Assembly (NCBI GenBank): GCA_016177875.1
Contig: JACOUL010000030.1
Span: forward strand, 31,366 to 95,365
Direction: 5' to 3'
Origin: Burkholderiales bacterium
GTDB lineage: Bacteria > Pseudomonadota > Gammaproteobacteria > Burkholderiales > Burkholderiaceae_D
Length of the DNA stretch: 64,000 bases
Of the stretch, positions 35,480 through 45,015 are shown one piece after another. A model generated the notes under the pieces. The model saw nothing but the letters and a program-made list of their open reading frames with translations, had not been told where the DNA came from and did no database searches. Each line of letters begins with the position of its first letter. The stretch's first letter is position 1. Made by a program: the position numbers and the translations under genes.

Positions 35480-35544
35480 CGAGCACGTCTCGACATTCCG
35501 CCGGCATTTCTGTCGCGGCCTGCATTTCATCGCATCGTGCCCTT

Positions 35545-37314
35545 TCAATATTTCAGCGCGCCGATATCCATCGTCGCGGCACTGCGAATAGCGAGGTCGA
35601 AGTCGGTGGTGACAAGCGACATCACCGCCGCGGCTTTTGATCCGCTGCCGATCGCCGGACTTGCCGCCTGCAGATGAAAGTCCGAGCCGGGCACGACAAA
35701 AAGCGGATCAAGCACGACCGGAGCGCTATCGATGCTCGGGTTGCCTGTGCCGTTAAACCATACGTTGCGTGTAAATGTTCCGGCACTAGGCGGCACGGTG
35801 ACCGACCCGGAGTTGTAAGGCGTTCCGGCAGCAACGTAGAAGATATTATTTTCGACATCCATCGCGCCGGTCGGCAAGCTCCAATCGTTGGTGAGGGCAC
35901 CGTAAAAACTGTTCTTTGCCTGATTGGTGTTGTAGAACGTGTTGTTGTAGATCTTCGCGCCGGATAAGGTCAAGGTGTTGAACCGTATTGCGGCATATTG
36001 GACGTTATAGACCACGTTGTTCCAAACATTCACATTGTTTTTAGTGCCGTCGGCCAGGTTGACGCCATGCTTGGACACGTCGCGGATCAAGTTGTGATGC
36101 AGGTTGATGTTGTTGGCCTCGACCGAACCGTTACCGCCATTCACGTACACTTGAAAGCCGTTACCGTCACGGATGTCGTGAATATAATTGTAGGCAATGT
36201 CATAGGAGCCGTCGCCATCGATATAGATGCCATGGCATTCCTGCGCGCTTCCCTGGATATCGTGGATATGGTTGCCATACCAGACGGCGTTGTTGCCGTT
36301 GCCCGTAATGCCTGCCATGCGCGGAACGCTGCCGCCGGTTCTCGGCGCGGTGGATGCGGACAGGTCGTTATTGATGACGCGCCAGTTATGACCAAAAATC
36401 TGTTGGCTGATCGGACCGTCATAGCCTTCGCAATCAAGCCGCAAATTGGCGATGACGACCCATTGCCCTAAACCCGGAAAAGACTGGCCGTTGATCGCAG
36501 AGACGCAGCCGCCCGTCATGCCATTGGCCAAGGTGCCGCGAATGTACGTGTCTTCGCCGGGATAACCCATCAAAACGATCGCCCCCGTGCCGGATACACC
36601 GGTCGGCGCGCTGCCGGATTTGTCGCGAAAGCGCATAAAGTAATTCTCGAAGCCGACATCGGTCCAGGGATTGGCGTTGCCGCGCCCGCGCATCACAATC
36701 ATGTCGCCCGCGCGCGCAATCGGCCAGGCGCCACCTGTGTACAAGGCCGGTGTTTGCACGTAACGATAGGGATGCGTGATATCGCCCGGAACGGCGGTCG
36801 CATCGTTCCCTGCAACATTGTCTACGTACAGGATGCGGCCCGGATTGGGCATGAAGGTCACATTGGTATTGGACGCGACGCCGCCGACCGTAACTTTAAT
36901 CGGCAACGCCACACCTTGCGCGGCACCGCCGAGCGAGCCAACTTGAACGGTAATTTGCTGCATGCCCGGTACCTTGCTGGTCCCGAGCGATCGATAGCTG
37001 GCCACCTCGACATTGCCGAGATAAACCTTGGTCGTCGTGCCCAGTCCGCTGCTGCCGAAATTTTTGCCGAAGATGGATAGGTAAGTTCCATTGTTACCCT
37101 CCCCCCCGGAAGTCGGCCCCGAGATCACATCGGTGTAGAGTACGGTCGGGCCGCCCGCGCTAGCGGTGGTCGTGGTAGTAGAAGCCGTTGTCGTGGTCGT
37201 GACGTTTCCTGCGGTGACAATGCCGCCTTCACCGCCCCCGCCGCAAGCTGCAACGAGCGAAACCGCAATCAGTTGGATTAAGAGAGCAGCGCGGCGCTTG
37301 AAATATGTTTTCAT
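35545..37314 (-). CDS. Beta-helix-repeat lipoprotein with IPT/TIG-like domain
   Basis: A 589-residue exported protein. The signal peptide ends in a lipobox (VSLVAAC), followed by a glycine-rich linker and a Thr/Ala-rich stretch (residues ~40-52). Residues ~60-155 resemble an IPT/TIG immunoglobulin-like domain (ISGPTSGGEGNNGTYLSIFGKNF). The rest is a right-handed parallel beta-helix with Asn-rich turns such as VWYGNHIHDI, IAYNYIHDI, NLHHNLIRDV and VWNNVVYNV, as in polysaccharide lyases or surface adhesins. It would sit on the periplasmic face or surface. It is convergent with the kinase gene and shows no clear link to nitrate metabolism. Catalytic residues were not identified. Confidence 0.8.
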   Translation of the reverse strand: MKTYFKRRAALLIQLIAVSLVAACGGGGEGGIVTAGNVTTTTTASTTTTTASAGGPTVLYTDVISGPTSGGEGNNGTYLSIFGKNFGSSGLGTTTKVYLGNVEVASYRSLGTSKVPGMQQITVQVGSLGGAAQGVALPIKVTVGGVASNTNVTFMPNPGRILYVDNVAGNDATAVPGDITHPYRYVQTPALYTGGAWPIARAGDMIVMRGRGNANPWTDVGFENYFMRFRDKSGSAPTGVSGTGAIVLMGYPGEDTYIRGTLANGMTGGCVSAINGQSFPGLGQWVVIANLRLDCEGYDGPISQQIFGHNWRVINNDLSASTAPRTGGSVPRMAGITGNGNNAVWYGNHIHDIQGSAQECHGIYIDGDGSYDIAYNYIHDIRDGNGFQVYVNGGNGSVEANNINLHHNLIRDVSKHGVNLADGTKNNVNVWNNVVYNVQYAAIRFNTLTLSGAKIYNNTFYNTNQAKNSFYGALTNDWSLPTGAMDVENNIFYVAAGTPYNSGSVTVPPSAGTFTRNVWFNGTGNPSIDSAPVVLDPLFVVPGSDFHLQAASPAIGSGSKAAAVMSLVTTDFDLAIRSAATMDIGALKY

Positions 37315-37845
37315 GACGATGAGGGTAGAGTGAACTTGCTAGGACAGTAAAAAATGCAGATATGCCAGCGAGCGCTCGCTGCGGCAGGTAAAGCGGCAAG
37401 TCGGGGGCATCGACTTCCCTTGCGGCGGCAGTGCCGGCAGCGGCGATTGGCATTATCCTCTTATTTTGCTGTAGATCCCGCGGCGCCCATCATAGGCGCG
37501 CAATATCGCTGTTGTATGACAGCCGTACGCAGAAATCATTATTGACGCCTTGCTTGCTCAAGCGCCCAGACTAGCATCACGTCGCCAGTTACCTTGGCAT
37601 TACCAACGCCGCCTTGTCGTGGCTGCGCAGAAAAATCAAACAGGGCTGAGAAAAATACTCGCCTGATCCAATCGAACACGAATAAGCAAAACGCCTGCCG
37701 CGGATCGGGGCGACATCCGCACCAGCTACGTGCACCCCTCCTTCATCGGATCGACTTGGTGCATCCGTCGCACCGATGAATGCTCGGACAATCCCCTCTT
37801 CACCAAATTAGCGTTCATTTATCCTTTGTGCCAGCCGATTTCGAC
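37315..37845. other. Non-coding upstream region of ABC operon A
   Basis: About 530 bases between the lipoprotein start and the sigma-54 promoter show no convincing gene. A nested dyad occurs at 37742-37780: outer arms TTCATCGG/CCGATGAA enclose GGTGC-N7-GCACC. It is 65-105 bases upstream of the -24 box, where an enhancer would be expected, but its half-sites are inverted relative to the NtrC consensus. Confidence 0.4.
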
Positions 37846-37861
37846 TGGCACAACCGTTGCT
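37846..37861 (+). promoter_or_regulatory. Sigma-54 promoter of ABC operon A
   Basis: TGGCACAACCGTTGCT is an almost perfect -24/-12 element (TGGCAC, then TTGCT, GG-N10-GC). Transcription would begin near 37872, about 120 bases before the first leader hairpin. Confidence 0.8.
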
Positions 37862-37990
37862 TATACAAGATCATCAGCCGGTTTCACCGTGTGTTCAATG
37901 TGGAATGCGCGGTACACAGGCTTTCGATTCACGACATCCGCACTTGGTTTCGGAGCGGTGACCGTGTTTCACGTGTAGTTCATTCATGTT

Positions 37991-38072
37991 GCAGTCCAAC
38001 GGCGGACTGCTCCGGACACAGGCGTCCATAGGAAGGCTCGACTTTGTCGAGCCGGCTTATGGACGCTTTTTT
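37991..38072 (+). ncRNA. ANTAR-type antitermination leader of ABC operon A
   Basis: Hairpin P1 is GCAGTCC-AACGGC-GGACTGC (37991-38010); P2 is GGAC-ACAGGC-GTCC (38014-38027). Both have six-base loops with A at position 1 and G at position 4, the known signature of RNA bound by ANTAR proteins. P2's 3-prime arm lies inside the 5-prime arm of an intrinsic terminator: GCGTCCATA (38022-38030) pairs with TATGGACGC (38058-38066), enclosing a further hairpin, followed by six T. P2 and the terminator are thus mutually exclusive, so NasT bound to P1/P2 should permit read-through into the transporter genes. Confidence 0.82.
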
Positions 38073-38126
38073 ATTTGGTGCGCGGCGACGCGGGCGGATA
38101 GATTTTTTATAACAAGGAGCAAGTCG

Positions 38127-39536
38127 ATGAAACAGAAATTCTCCAGGGCAGTATTTTCGGCACGAATGGCAAAAGCGGCTTTTCCCGCAGTTGCCGCAAT
38201 CGCACTGGCATGCCAGTTTTTGAGCGCACCGGCTTTCGCCGCATCGAAAGCCGAAAAGCCCGACCTCAAGTTCGGCTTCATCAAGCTGACCGACATGGCG
38301 CCGCTGGCTGTCGCCTCCGATAAGGGCTTCTTCGAGCAGGAAGGCTTGAATGTCACGCTGGAAGCGCAAGCAAACTGGAAGATCCTGCTCGACCGCGTCA
38401 TTTCAGGCGAACTCGACGGCGCACACATGCTCTCCGGCCAACCGCTGGGCGCCACGGTCGGCTTCGGCACCAAGGCCGACGTTATCACGGCTTTCGTGAT
38501 GGATTTGAACGGCAATGCCTGCACGGTTTCCAACGACGTGTGGAAACTGATGAAAAAAAATCTCAAGCTGGACGCCGCCGGCAAGCCGGTGCATCCCAAC
38601 AAAGCGGATGCGCTGAAACCGGTCATTACCAGTTTCCGCGACAAGGGGACGCCATTCAAAATGGGCATGGTGTTTCCGGTATCTACCCATAACTACGAAT
38701 TGCGCTACTGGCTCGCCGCCGGCGGCATCCATCCCGGCTACTACGCTCCGGACAAGGGCGACATCACCGGCCAGATCAATGCCGACGTGCTGATCTCGGT
38801 GACGCCGCCGCCGCAAATGCCGGCGACGCTGGAATCCGGCACCATCCACGGCTACTGCGTGGGCGAACCCTGGAACCAGCAAGCGGTGTTCAAGGGCATC
38901 GGCGTGCCGGTGGTCACCGATTACGACATCCGCAACAACGTTTCCGAAAAAGTGTTCGGCGTAACGCAACAATGGGCCGATAAAAATCCGAAGACGCATA
39001 TCGCCGTGATCAAGGCGCTGATCCGTGCCGGCAAATGGCTCGACGACAACAACGGCGGCAATCGCATGGACGCGGTAAAAATTATCGCCAAGTCGAATTA
39101 CGTCGGCGCCGATATGGCGGTGCTGGCCAACAGCATGACCGGCACCTTCGAATACGAAAAAGGCGACAAACGTCCGGCAAAAGACTTCAACGTATTCTTC
39201 CGCTACAACGCGACTTATCCGTATGCATCGGATGCGGTGTGGTACCTGACACAGATGCGCCGCTGGGGACAAATTCCCGATGGCAAACCGGATAGCTGGT
39301 ACATGGATATCGCGAAAAAGGTATTCCGTGCCGACATCTACCAGCAAGCGGCTAAGGAGTTGATCGCTGAAGGCAAAATGAAGGCGGCGGACTTTCCCGA
39401 TTTCGCCAAGGAGAGCGGCTTCCGCCCCGCCGCACACACCAAATTCATCGACGGCATTCCGTTCGACGGACGCAAACCGAACGCCTACATCGACAGCTTC
39501 AAGATCGGCTTGAAAGGCAGCGAGAAGGCGAAATAA
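38127..39536 (+). CDS. CmpA/NrtA-family ABC transporter substrate-binding protein (operon A)
   Basis: A 469-residue protein from ATG 38127, preceded by AAGGAG. A Sec-type signal peptide covers residues 1-~39 (hydrophobic [24 protein letters not shown]). The mature part matches NrtA/Cmp[44 protein letters not shown]-type segment [19 protein letters not shown], and [13 protein letters not shown]. Such proteins bind nitrate, nitrite or bicarbonate in the periplasm; nitrate is favoured by context. The first gene behind an ANTAR leader and a sigma-54 promoter. 117 bases separate it from the permease gene. Confidence 0.88.
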   Translation: MKQKFSRAVFSARMAKAAFPAVAAIALACQFLSAPAFAASKAEKPDLKFGFIKLTDMAPLAVASDKGFFEQEGLNVTLEAQANWKILLDRVISGELDGAHMLSGQPLGATVGFGTKADVITAFVMDLNGNACTVSNDVWKLMKKNLKLDAAGKPVHPNKADALKPVITSFRDKGTPFKMGMVFPVSTHNYELRYWLAAGGIHPGYYAPDKGDITGQINADVLISVTPPPQMPATLESGTIHGYCVGEPWNQQAVFKGIGVPVVTDYDIRNNVSEKVFGVTQQWADKNPKTHIAVIKALIRAGKWLDDNNGGNRMDAVKIIAKSNYVGADMAVLANSMTGTFEYEKGDKRPAKDFNVFFRYNATYPYASDAVWYLTQMRRWGQIPDGKPDSWYMDIAKKVFRADIYQQAAKELIAEGKMKAADFPDFAKESGFRPAAHTKFIDGIPFDGRKPNAYIDSFKIGLKGSEKAK

Positions 39537-39653
39537 GAAAGCAGCAACGCACATCGACGGCGGACGCGTGAAGTGCGCGTCCGCCGTCCCGGCAACGGCG
39601 CCGGCGTCATCGGTGTTTTATAGGTTGGTCGTAAAAATATAAGGTAGATCGCC

Positions 39654-40670
39654 ATGCTTACTCAAACAGCAAACTTCCTGGACAAGACAGGATTCTCAAT
39701 GTTCGTTCCCTTCGTGCGGCTGATCGCCGGCGAAGATCCGCGCCAGCAGATGAAGGAAATCCTGCTGCAAATCGGCGTACCCGTGCTCGCCTTCGTATTG
39801 TTCCTGGCGATCTGGAATGGACTGGCCTCGGGCGTGCAAACCAGCCTGGGCATCATTCCCGGTCCGGTGCAAGTAGTCGCGGAAGCGAAGGGATTGATCG
39901 CGGAACATGTGGCCGAACGCGAGAGGCGCGCGCAATTTTTCGAGCGTGAAAAAGTGCGCGTGGCCGAAGAGCTGAAGGCCGATCCCAAGTCGGATGCGAA
40001 GGTTCGCAGATGGGCGGGTAAACCAACCTACCTCGACCAGATTTTCACCAGCCTATACACGGTATTCACCGGCTTCGCCCTGGCGACCTTGATCGCTGTG
40101 CCGCTCGGCATTCTGTGTGGGCTGTCGCGCACGATTCAAATCGGGCTGAACCCCCTGATCCAGATTTTCCGGCCGGTGTCGCCGCTGGCCTGGCTGCCGA
40201 TCGTCACGCTGGTGGTAAGCGCAGTGTACGTCACCACCGACGGCGCGCTGTTCCAGAAGTCCTTCATCACGTCGGCTATCACGGTCACCCTCTGTTCGCT
40301 GTGGCCGACCCTGATCAATACCGCGCTCGGCGTGGCATCGATCGATAAGGATTTGATCAACGTTTCCAAGGTGCTTCGATTGCACTGGACCACCAAGGTC
40401 ATGAAGATTGTGCTGCCGTCGTCGCTGCAATTGATCTTCACCGGCTTGCGCCTGTCGCTCGGCGTGGGCTGGATGGTGCTGATCGCCGCCGAGATGCTGG
40501 CGCAAAATCCGGGCTTGGGCAAATTCGTGTGGGATGAATTCCAGAACGGCAGTTCGAATTCGCTGGGCCGCATCATGGTGGCGGTATTTACCATCGGCTT
40601 CGTCGGCTTCTTGCTCGACCGGCTCATGAATACGCTGCAGCAACTGGTCAGCTTCGGCTCGCGCAGTTAA
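39654..40670 (+). CDS. NrtB-family ABC transporter permease (operon A)
   Basis: A 338-residue inner-membrane permease with about six hydrophobic segments. The conserved cytoplasmic EAA-type loop lies in [28 protein letters not shown]. It is longer than usual because of an N-terminal extension and a highly charged insert at residues ~84-120 ([17 protein letters not shown]), which is absent from the 288-residue paralogue in operon B. The ATPase gene follows after 11 bases. It would form the channel for the substrate delivered by the protein encoded at 38127. Confidence 0.9.
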   Translation: MLTQTANFLDKTGFSMFVPFVRLIAGEDPRQQMKEILLQIGVPVLAFVLFLAIWNGLASGVQTSLGIIPGPVQVVAEAKGLIAEHVAERERRAQFFEREKVRVAEELKADPKSDAKVRRWAGKPTYLDQIFTSLYTVFTGFALATLIAVPLGILCGLSRTIQIGLNPLIQIFRPVSPLAWLPIVTLVVSAVYVTTDGALFQKSFITSAITVTLCSLWPTLINTALGVASIDKDLINVSKVLRLHWTTKVMKIVLPSSLQLIFTGLRLSLGVGWMVLIAAEMLAQNPGLGKFVWDEFQNGSSNSLGRIMVAVFTIGFVGFLLDRLMNTLQQLVSFGSRS

Positions 40671-40681
40671 GAGAGGACACC

Positions 40682-42448
40682 ATGAGCGCCCAAACATCGA
40701 TCGCCGCGCCCGTCCGCATGAGCATCGCGCCGGCTGCGGAAACAAAAACACCCATCTCCATCGTGCAGGCTGCGCCGTCGGCAAGCGAATACTGCCTGGA
40801 GTTAAAAAACCTGAACAAGTCTTACGGCAACGGCACGCATGCCACGGCCGTGCTCAAGGACATCAACCTGCAAATCAAGGAAGGTGAGTTCGTCGCCATC
40901 GTCGGCTTTTCCGGCAGCGGCAAGACCACGCTGATTTCGCTGATCGCCGGATTGATCGCGCCGGACTCCGGCGAAGTACTGAGCAAGGGCAAGCCCATCA
41001 CCGAGCCCGGCCCCGACCGCGGCGTAGTGTTCCAGAGTTATTCGCTGATGCCGTGGATGACCGTACGTGACAATGTTGCACTGGCGGTCGATCAGGTGTT
41101 CAAAGATGTGCCCAAAGCAGAACGTATGGCGCGCGTGTTGAAATACATCGACATGGTCAACCTGACGCCGGCGCTGGACAAACGCCCAGCCGAACTCTCG
41201 GGCGGCATGCGGCAGCGGGTGGCAGTGGCGCGCGCGTTGGCAGCCAACCCCGACATCCTGCTGCTGGACGAACCGCTGTCGGCGCTCGACGCGCTCACGC
41301 GCGCCAAGCTGCAGGACGAGATCATCCGCATCTGGAGCCAAGAAAAGAAAACCGTGATTCTCATTACCAACGATGTGGATGAAGGCATCATCATGGCGGA
41401 CCGCATCATTCCGCTCAAGCCCGGCCCCGGCGCGACTTTCGGCCCGGAATTCCCGGTGGCCCTGGCGCGACCGCGCGACCGCGCCGCGATGAACCATTCC
41501 GACGAGTTCAAGAAAATCCGCAAGGAGATCACGCAGTATCTGATCGGCGTCGGTGCCGACAAGAACGCCGGCGACGGCGACAAGGTGGTCAAACTGCCGA
41601 CGGTGGTGCCGAACACCAGCAATGATTACCAAAAGGCAGCTGCGCCGCAGAGAAAAGAAACGCCGCCCTCCGACCGTTACGTCGAGTTCTCGAAGGTGTC
41701 GAAAATCTACCCGAGCAAGAAGGGGCCGATCAAAGTGGTCGAGGAATTCGATCTCAAGATCCGCAAAGGCGAATTCATCTCCGTCATCGGTCACTCCGGC
41801 TGCGGCAAGTCGACGGCGCTCTCGATGATCGCCGGCTTGACCGACGTCAGCGAGGGCGGCATTTTCCTCGATAGCCGCGAAGTGCACACGGCCGGCCCGG
41901 ACCGCGGCATCGTGTTCCAAGCGCCGAGCCTGGTGCCCTGGCTGACGGCTTATCAAAATGTCGGCCTAGGCGTGGAGCAAGTGTTCCCGCATGCCAGCGC
42001 CGGAGAGCGCAATGACATCATCCTGCATTACCTGGAACGCGTCGGCCTGGCCGACGCCGCGCAGAAAAAAGCGCGCGACCTGTCCAACGGCATGAAGCAG
42101 CGCGTCGGCATCGCGCGCGCATTTGCACTGTCGCCGAAACTACTGCTTCTGGACGAGCCGTTCGGCATGTTGGATTCGCTCACGCGCTGGGACTTGCAGG
42201 AAGTGCTGATGGAAGTCTGGGCACGCACGCAACTTACCGCCATCATGGTTACCCACGACGTCGACGAAGCGATCCTCCTAGCCGACCGCGTGGTGATGAT
42301 GACCAACGGCCCACGCGCCAAGGTCGGCAAGATCATGGAAGTCGATCTGCCGCGTCCGCGCAGCAGGAAGGCGCTACTGGAGCATCCGGATTATTATCGG
42401 CTGCGCGAGGAGTTGCTCAACTTCTTGAACGACTGCGATCACACCTAA
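40682..42448 (+). CDS. Tandem-fused nitrate-type ABC transporter ATPase (two NBDs in one chain)
   Basis: A 588-residue protein with two complete ATP-binding domains joined by a ~45-residue linker. NBD1 has Walker A GFSGSGKT (75-82), signature LSGGM (172-176) and Walker B ending D196-E197, but its H-switch is Asn230 (ITNDVDE). NBD2 has GHSGCGKS (370-377), the altered signature LSNGM (467-471), Walker B D491-E492 and a normal His525 (THDVDE). In the head-to-tail dimer the two changes fall in the same site, leaving one canonical and one degenerate site. Followed by a clear terminator. Confidence 0.9.
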   Translation: MSAQTSIAAPVRMSIAPAAETKTPISIVQAAPSASEYCLELKNLNKSYGNGTHATAVLKDINLQIKEGEFVAIVGFSGSGKTTLISLIAGLIAPDSGEVLSKGKPITEPGPDRGVVFQSYSLMPWMTVRDNVALAVDQVFKDVPKAERMARVLKYIDMVNLTPALDKRPAELSGGMRQRVAVARALAANPDILLLDEPLSALDALTRAKLQDEIIRIWSQEKKTVILITNDVDEGIIMADRIIPLKPGPGATFGPEFPVALARPRDRAAMNHSDEFKKIRKEITQYLIGVGADKNAGDGDKVVKLPTVVPNTSNDYQKAAAPQRKETPPSDRYVEFSKVSKIYPSKKGPIKVVEEFDLKIRKGEFISVIGHSGCGKSTALSMIAGLTDVSEGGIFLDSREVHTAGPDRGIVFQAPSLVPWLTAYQNVGLGVEQVFPHASAGERNDIILHYLERVGLADAAQKKARDLSNGMKQRVGIARAFALSPKLLLLDEPFGMLDSLTRWDLQEVLMEVWARTQLTAIMVTHDVDEAILLADRVVMMTNGPRAKVGKIMEVDLPRPRSRKALLEHPDYYRLREELLNFLNDCDHT

Positions 42449-42467
42449 GCGGCGCCGATTCGGCAAA

Positions 42468-42499
42468 GGGGCGACAGGGCAACCTGCCGCCCCTTTTTT
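42468..42499 (+). terminator. Intrinsic terminator of ABC operon A
   Basis: GGGGCGACAGG pairs with CCTGCCGCCCC (one mismatch) around a GCAA tetraloop and is followed by six T. It lies 20 bases after the ATPase stop and isolates operon A from operon B. Confidence 0.9.
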
Positions 42500-42643
42500 C
42501 GCTGGACTTGCGGAAATGGCCGCGCTGCTATTACCCCAAAAAAGTGAACGGCGGCCTGACACTTACCCAATAGAGTGCAACAGGTCCGCGCAATCTATCC
42601 GGCGCTTATTTTCATTTTGCACAGCATTGCACCATATCGAGCA

Positions 42644-42659
42644 TGGCATGATCTCTGCT
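42644..42659 (+). promoter_or_regulatory. Sigma-54 promoter of ABC operon B
   Basis: TGGCATGATCTCTGCT has GG-N10-GC spacing and one departure in the -12 box (CTGC for TTGC). The predicted start near 42671 lies just ahead of the first leader hairpin, so this leader would start almost directly with P1. Confidence 0.7.
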
Positions 42660-42675
42660 TATTCAACCTAGAATC

Positions 42676-42780
42676 CGCGCCAAGGGCGGTGCGAAGATTG
42701 GTCTAACCTGATTTCTGGACAACGGCGTCCATCCCCGTTTGCTGACACAGCAAGCGGCGCGATGGGCGCTTTTTTTTTTT
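42676..42780 (+). ncRNA. ANTAR-type antitermination leader of ABC operon B
   Basis: P1 is CGCGCC-AAGGGC-GGTGCG (42676-42693) and P2 is TGGAC-AACGGC-GTCCA (42716-42731); both hexaloops have A1 and G4. The terminator pairs GCGTCCATC (42725-42733) with GATGGGCGC (42761-42769), encloses an inner hairpin around GACAC, and ends in eleven T. As in operon A, the 3-prime arm of P2 is part of the terminator stem, so binding of an ANTAR protein would release transcription. P1 and P2 are 22 bases apart here versus 3 in operon A. Confidence 0.82.
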
Positions 42781-42810
42781 ACATTTTTTTCGCCACATTA
42801 GGAGTTGACG

Positions 42811-44124
42811 ATGAATAGCAATGCAAAGAAGCCTACGAACTTGTCGCGCCGTTCGGTTATCAAGAGCGCTGCCGCCCTTGCGGGCGCCGGCTTGGCGGGC
42901 GGCTTGTGGCCGTCCATCGTTTCGGCGCAAAGCGGCGCATTGGAAACCAAGGCAGCCAAGCTCGGTTTTATCGCGCTTACCGATGCAGCGCCATTGTTCG
43001 TCGCCGATGAAAAGGGCTTCTTCAAGAAACACGGCATGACCGAAGTCGAAGTAACAAAGCAGTCCTCCTGGGGAACCACGCGCGATAACCTGGTGCTTGG
43101 CTCGAAGAACAACGGCATTGACGGCGCGCATATCCTCACCCCTATGCCTTACCTGATCAGCACCGGCGCGGTGACGGCCAATAACGTGCCGACACCGATG
43201 GTCATCCTGGCGCGCCTCAACCTGGGTGGCCAGTGCATTTCGGTGGCCAACGAATATCGCGACCTCAAAGTCGGCCTCGATAACAAGGAATTCAAGAAGG
43301 CGCTTCTCGCCAAGCGCATCAAGACGGGAAAACCGGTGAATGCCGCGATGACCTTCCCCGGCGGCACGCACGATATGTGGATCCGCTACTGGATGGCCGC
43401 CGGCGGCGTCGATCCCAACAGGGACATCACCACCATCACGGTGCCGCCGGCGCAGATGGTAGCCAACATGAAGGTCGGCAGCATGGACGCCTTCTGCGTG
43501 TGCGAACCGTGGAACCTGCAACTGATCAATCAGAAGATCGGCTACACGGCGCTGACCACCAGTGAACTGTGGATGAACCACCCGGAAAAATCCTTCGCCA
43601 TGCGCGCCGACTACGTCAATGCCAACCCGAACGCAACCAAAGCGCTGCTGAAAGCGGTGATGGAGGCGCAGATGTGGTGCGAGGATCCGAAGAACCGCGC
43701 CGAAGTGGCCGAGATCTGCTCGCGCCGGCGCTGGATCAACGCGCCCCTGGCGGACGTCATCGACCGCGTGAAAGGCGACTTCGACTATGGCACCGGCCGT
43801 GTCGAGACCAATAGCAAATATCAAATGCGCTATTGGAAGGATCACGCGAGCTACCCGTTCCAGAGCCATGACCTGTGGTTCCTGACCGAGAACCAACGCT
43901 GGGGCTATTTGCCGATGAGCCTGGACACCAAAACCTTGATCTCCAAGGTCAACCGCGAAGACCTGTGGAAAATCGCGGCCAAGGAACTGGGCATGGCGGC
44001 TAGCGACATCCCAGCATCCACTTCGCGCGGCGTCGAGAAATTCTTCGACGGCAAGGTGTTCGACCCGGCCAAACCCAAGGCTTATCTCGACAGCCTGGCG
44101 ATCAAGTACATCAAGAACGCCTAA
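42811..44124 (+). CDS. CmpA/NrtA-family ABC transporter substrate-binding protein (operon B), Tat signal
   Basis: A 437-residue protein starting at ATG 42811 with AGGAG seven bases ahead. Residues 1-~40 are a twin-arginine signal: SRRSVIKSAAALAGAGLAGG ending at VSAQSG. The mature sequence has the family landmarks KLGFIALTDAAPLFVADEKGFF, DGAHILTPMP, FPGGTHDMWIRYWMAAGGVD and DAFCVCEPWN. Relative to the operon A homologue it is shorter and uses Tat rather than Sec export, implying folding before export. Nitrate is the likely ligand, though nitrite, cyanate or taurine-like anions cannot be excluded. Confidence 0.88.
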   Translation: MNSNAKKPTNLSRRSVIKSAAALAGAGLAGGLWPSIVSAQSGALETKAAKLGFIALTDAAPLFVADEKGFFKKHGMTEVEVTKQSSWGTTRDNLVLGSKNNGIDGAHILTPMPYLISTGAVTANNVPTPMVILARLNLGGQCISVANEYRDLKVGLDNKEFKKALLAKRIKTGKPVNAAMTFPGGTHDMWIRYWMAAGGVDPNRDITTITVPPAQMVANMKVGSMDAFCVCEPWNLQLINQKIGYTALTTSELWMNHPEKSFAMRADYVNANPNATKALLKAVMEAQMWCEDPKNRAEVAEICSRRRWINAPLADVIDRVKGDFDYGTGRVETNSKYQMRYWKDHASYPFQSHDLWFLTENQRWGYLPMSLDTKTLISKVNREDLWKIAAKELGMAASDIPASTSRGVEKFFDGKVFDPAKPKAYLDSLAIKYIKNA

Positions 44125-44137
44125 CAGGAGCTTTTCC

Positions 44138-45004
44138 ATGAATACCTCTGACACCATCGGCGCGATCCCCCTGACGCCAGCTATACAAGCAACGCCTTCG
44201 TGGCAAGCTTGGCTGACCGCCTCCGGCCGCGCGTTGCTGACGCGGGTGTTGCCGCCGCTCGTCATCATCGGCCTGCTGGTTCTGATATGGCAGTTGCTGG
44301 GCTCGCGTCCAGGTGCGGCGCTGCCCAGTCCAAGCCAAGTGGTGCGTGATACATGGGAGTTGATCGTGCATCCGTTCTACGATCGCGGCGGCAACGATGT
44401 GGGATTGTTCTGGCAATTGCTGGCCAGCTTGAAACGGGTCGCCTACGGCTACTCGCTGGCGGTGCTGGCCGGCGTCAGCCTGGGAGTGCTGGTCGGCCAA
44501 TCTACCTGGGCATTGCGCGGGCTCGATCCGCTGTTCCAAGTGCTGCGCACGGTGCCGCCTCTCGCATGGCTGCCGATCTCGTTGGCGGGTTTTCGTGACG
44601 GCCATCCGTCAGCCATTTTTGTGATTTTCATCACGTCCATTTGGCCGATCATCATCAACACTTCGGTGGGCATCCGCAACATTCCCGAGGATTACCGCAA
44701 TGTAGCCAAGGTGATCCGCTTGAACGGTCTCGAGTACTTCGGCAAGATCATGCTGCCGGCGGCCGCGCCTTATATATTTTCGGGGCTGCGCATCGGCGTC
44801 GGTTTGTCATGGCTGGCCATCGTCGCCGCCGAGATGCTGATCGGCGGCGTAGGCATCGGTTTCTTCATCTGGGATGCCTGGAATTCGTCACGCATCAGCG
44901 ACATCATTCTTGCCCTGATCTACGTGGGCCTGGTCGGATTCATGCTCGACCGCCTAGTCGGCTGGATCGGCAATAAAATCACACGCGGCACGTCCGTCAG
45001 TTGA
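44138..45004 (+). CDS. NrtB-family ABC transporter permease (operon B)
   Basis: A 288-residue permease, 13 bases after the binding-protein gene. About six hydrophobic segments start at residue ~37 (VLPPLVIIGLLVLIWQLLG). The EAA-type loop is VIRLNGLEYFGKIMLPAAAPYIFSGLRI, and PPLAWLPISLAGF is the usual preceding helix. Compared with its operon A paralogue it lacks the charged insert. The ATPase gene begins 11 bases after its stop. Confidence 0.9.
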   Translation: MNTSDTIGAIPLTPAIQATPSWQAWLTASGRALLTRVLPPLVIIGLLVLIWQLLGSRPGAALPSPSQVVRDTWELIVHPFYDRGGNDVGLFWQLLASLKRVAYGYSLAVLAGVSLGVLVGQSTWALRGLDPLFQVLRTVPPLAWLPISLAGFRDGHPSAIFVIFITSIWPIIINTSVGIRNIPEDYRNVAKVIRLNGLEYFGKIMLPAAAPYIFSGLRIGVGLSWLAIVAAEMLIGGVGIGFFIWDAWNSSRISDIILALIYVGLVGFMLDRLVGWIGNKITRGTSVS

Positions 45005-45015
45005 AGGAGAATTTC

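Noticed and set aside
37742..37780. Nested dyad as an NtrC enhancer for operon A
   Set aside because: The half-sites are in the opposite orientation (GGTGC-N7-GCACC) to the NtrC consensus; listed only as an unexplained dyad.
40802..41956. A 384-codon antisense frame inside the fused ATPase gene
   Set aside because: The sense strand has all ABC motifs; the antisense product is a shadow.
42703..44268. A long antisense open frame across the operon B leader and binding-protein gene
   Set aside because: It spans the terminator T run and the opposite, well-supported NrtA-type gene, with no family resemblance or ribosome site.
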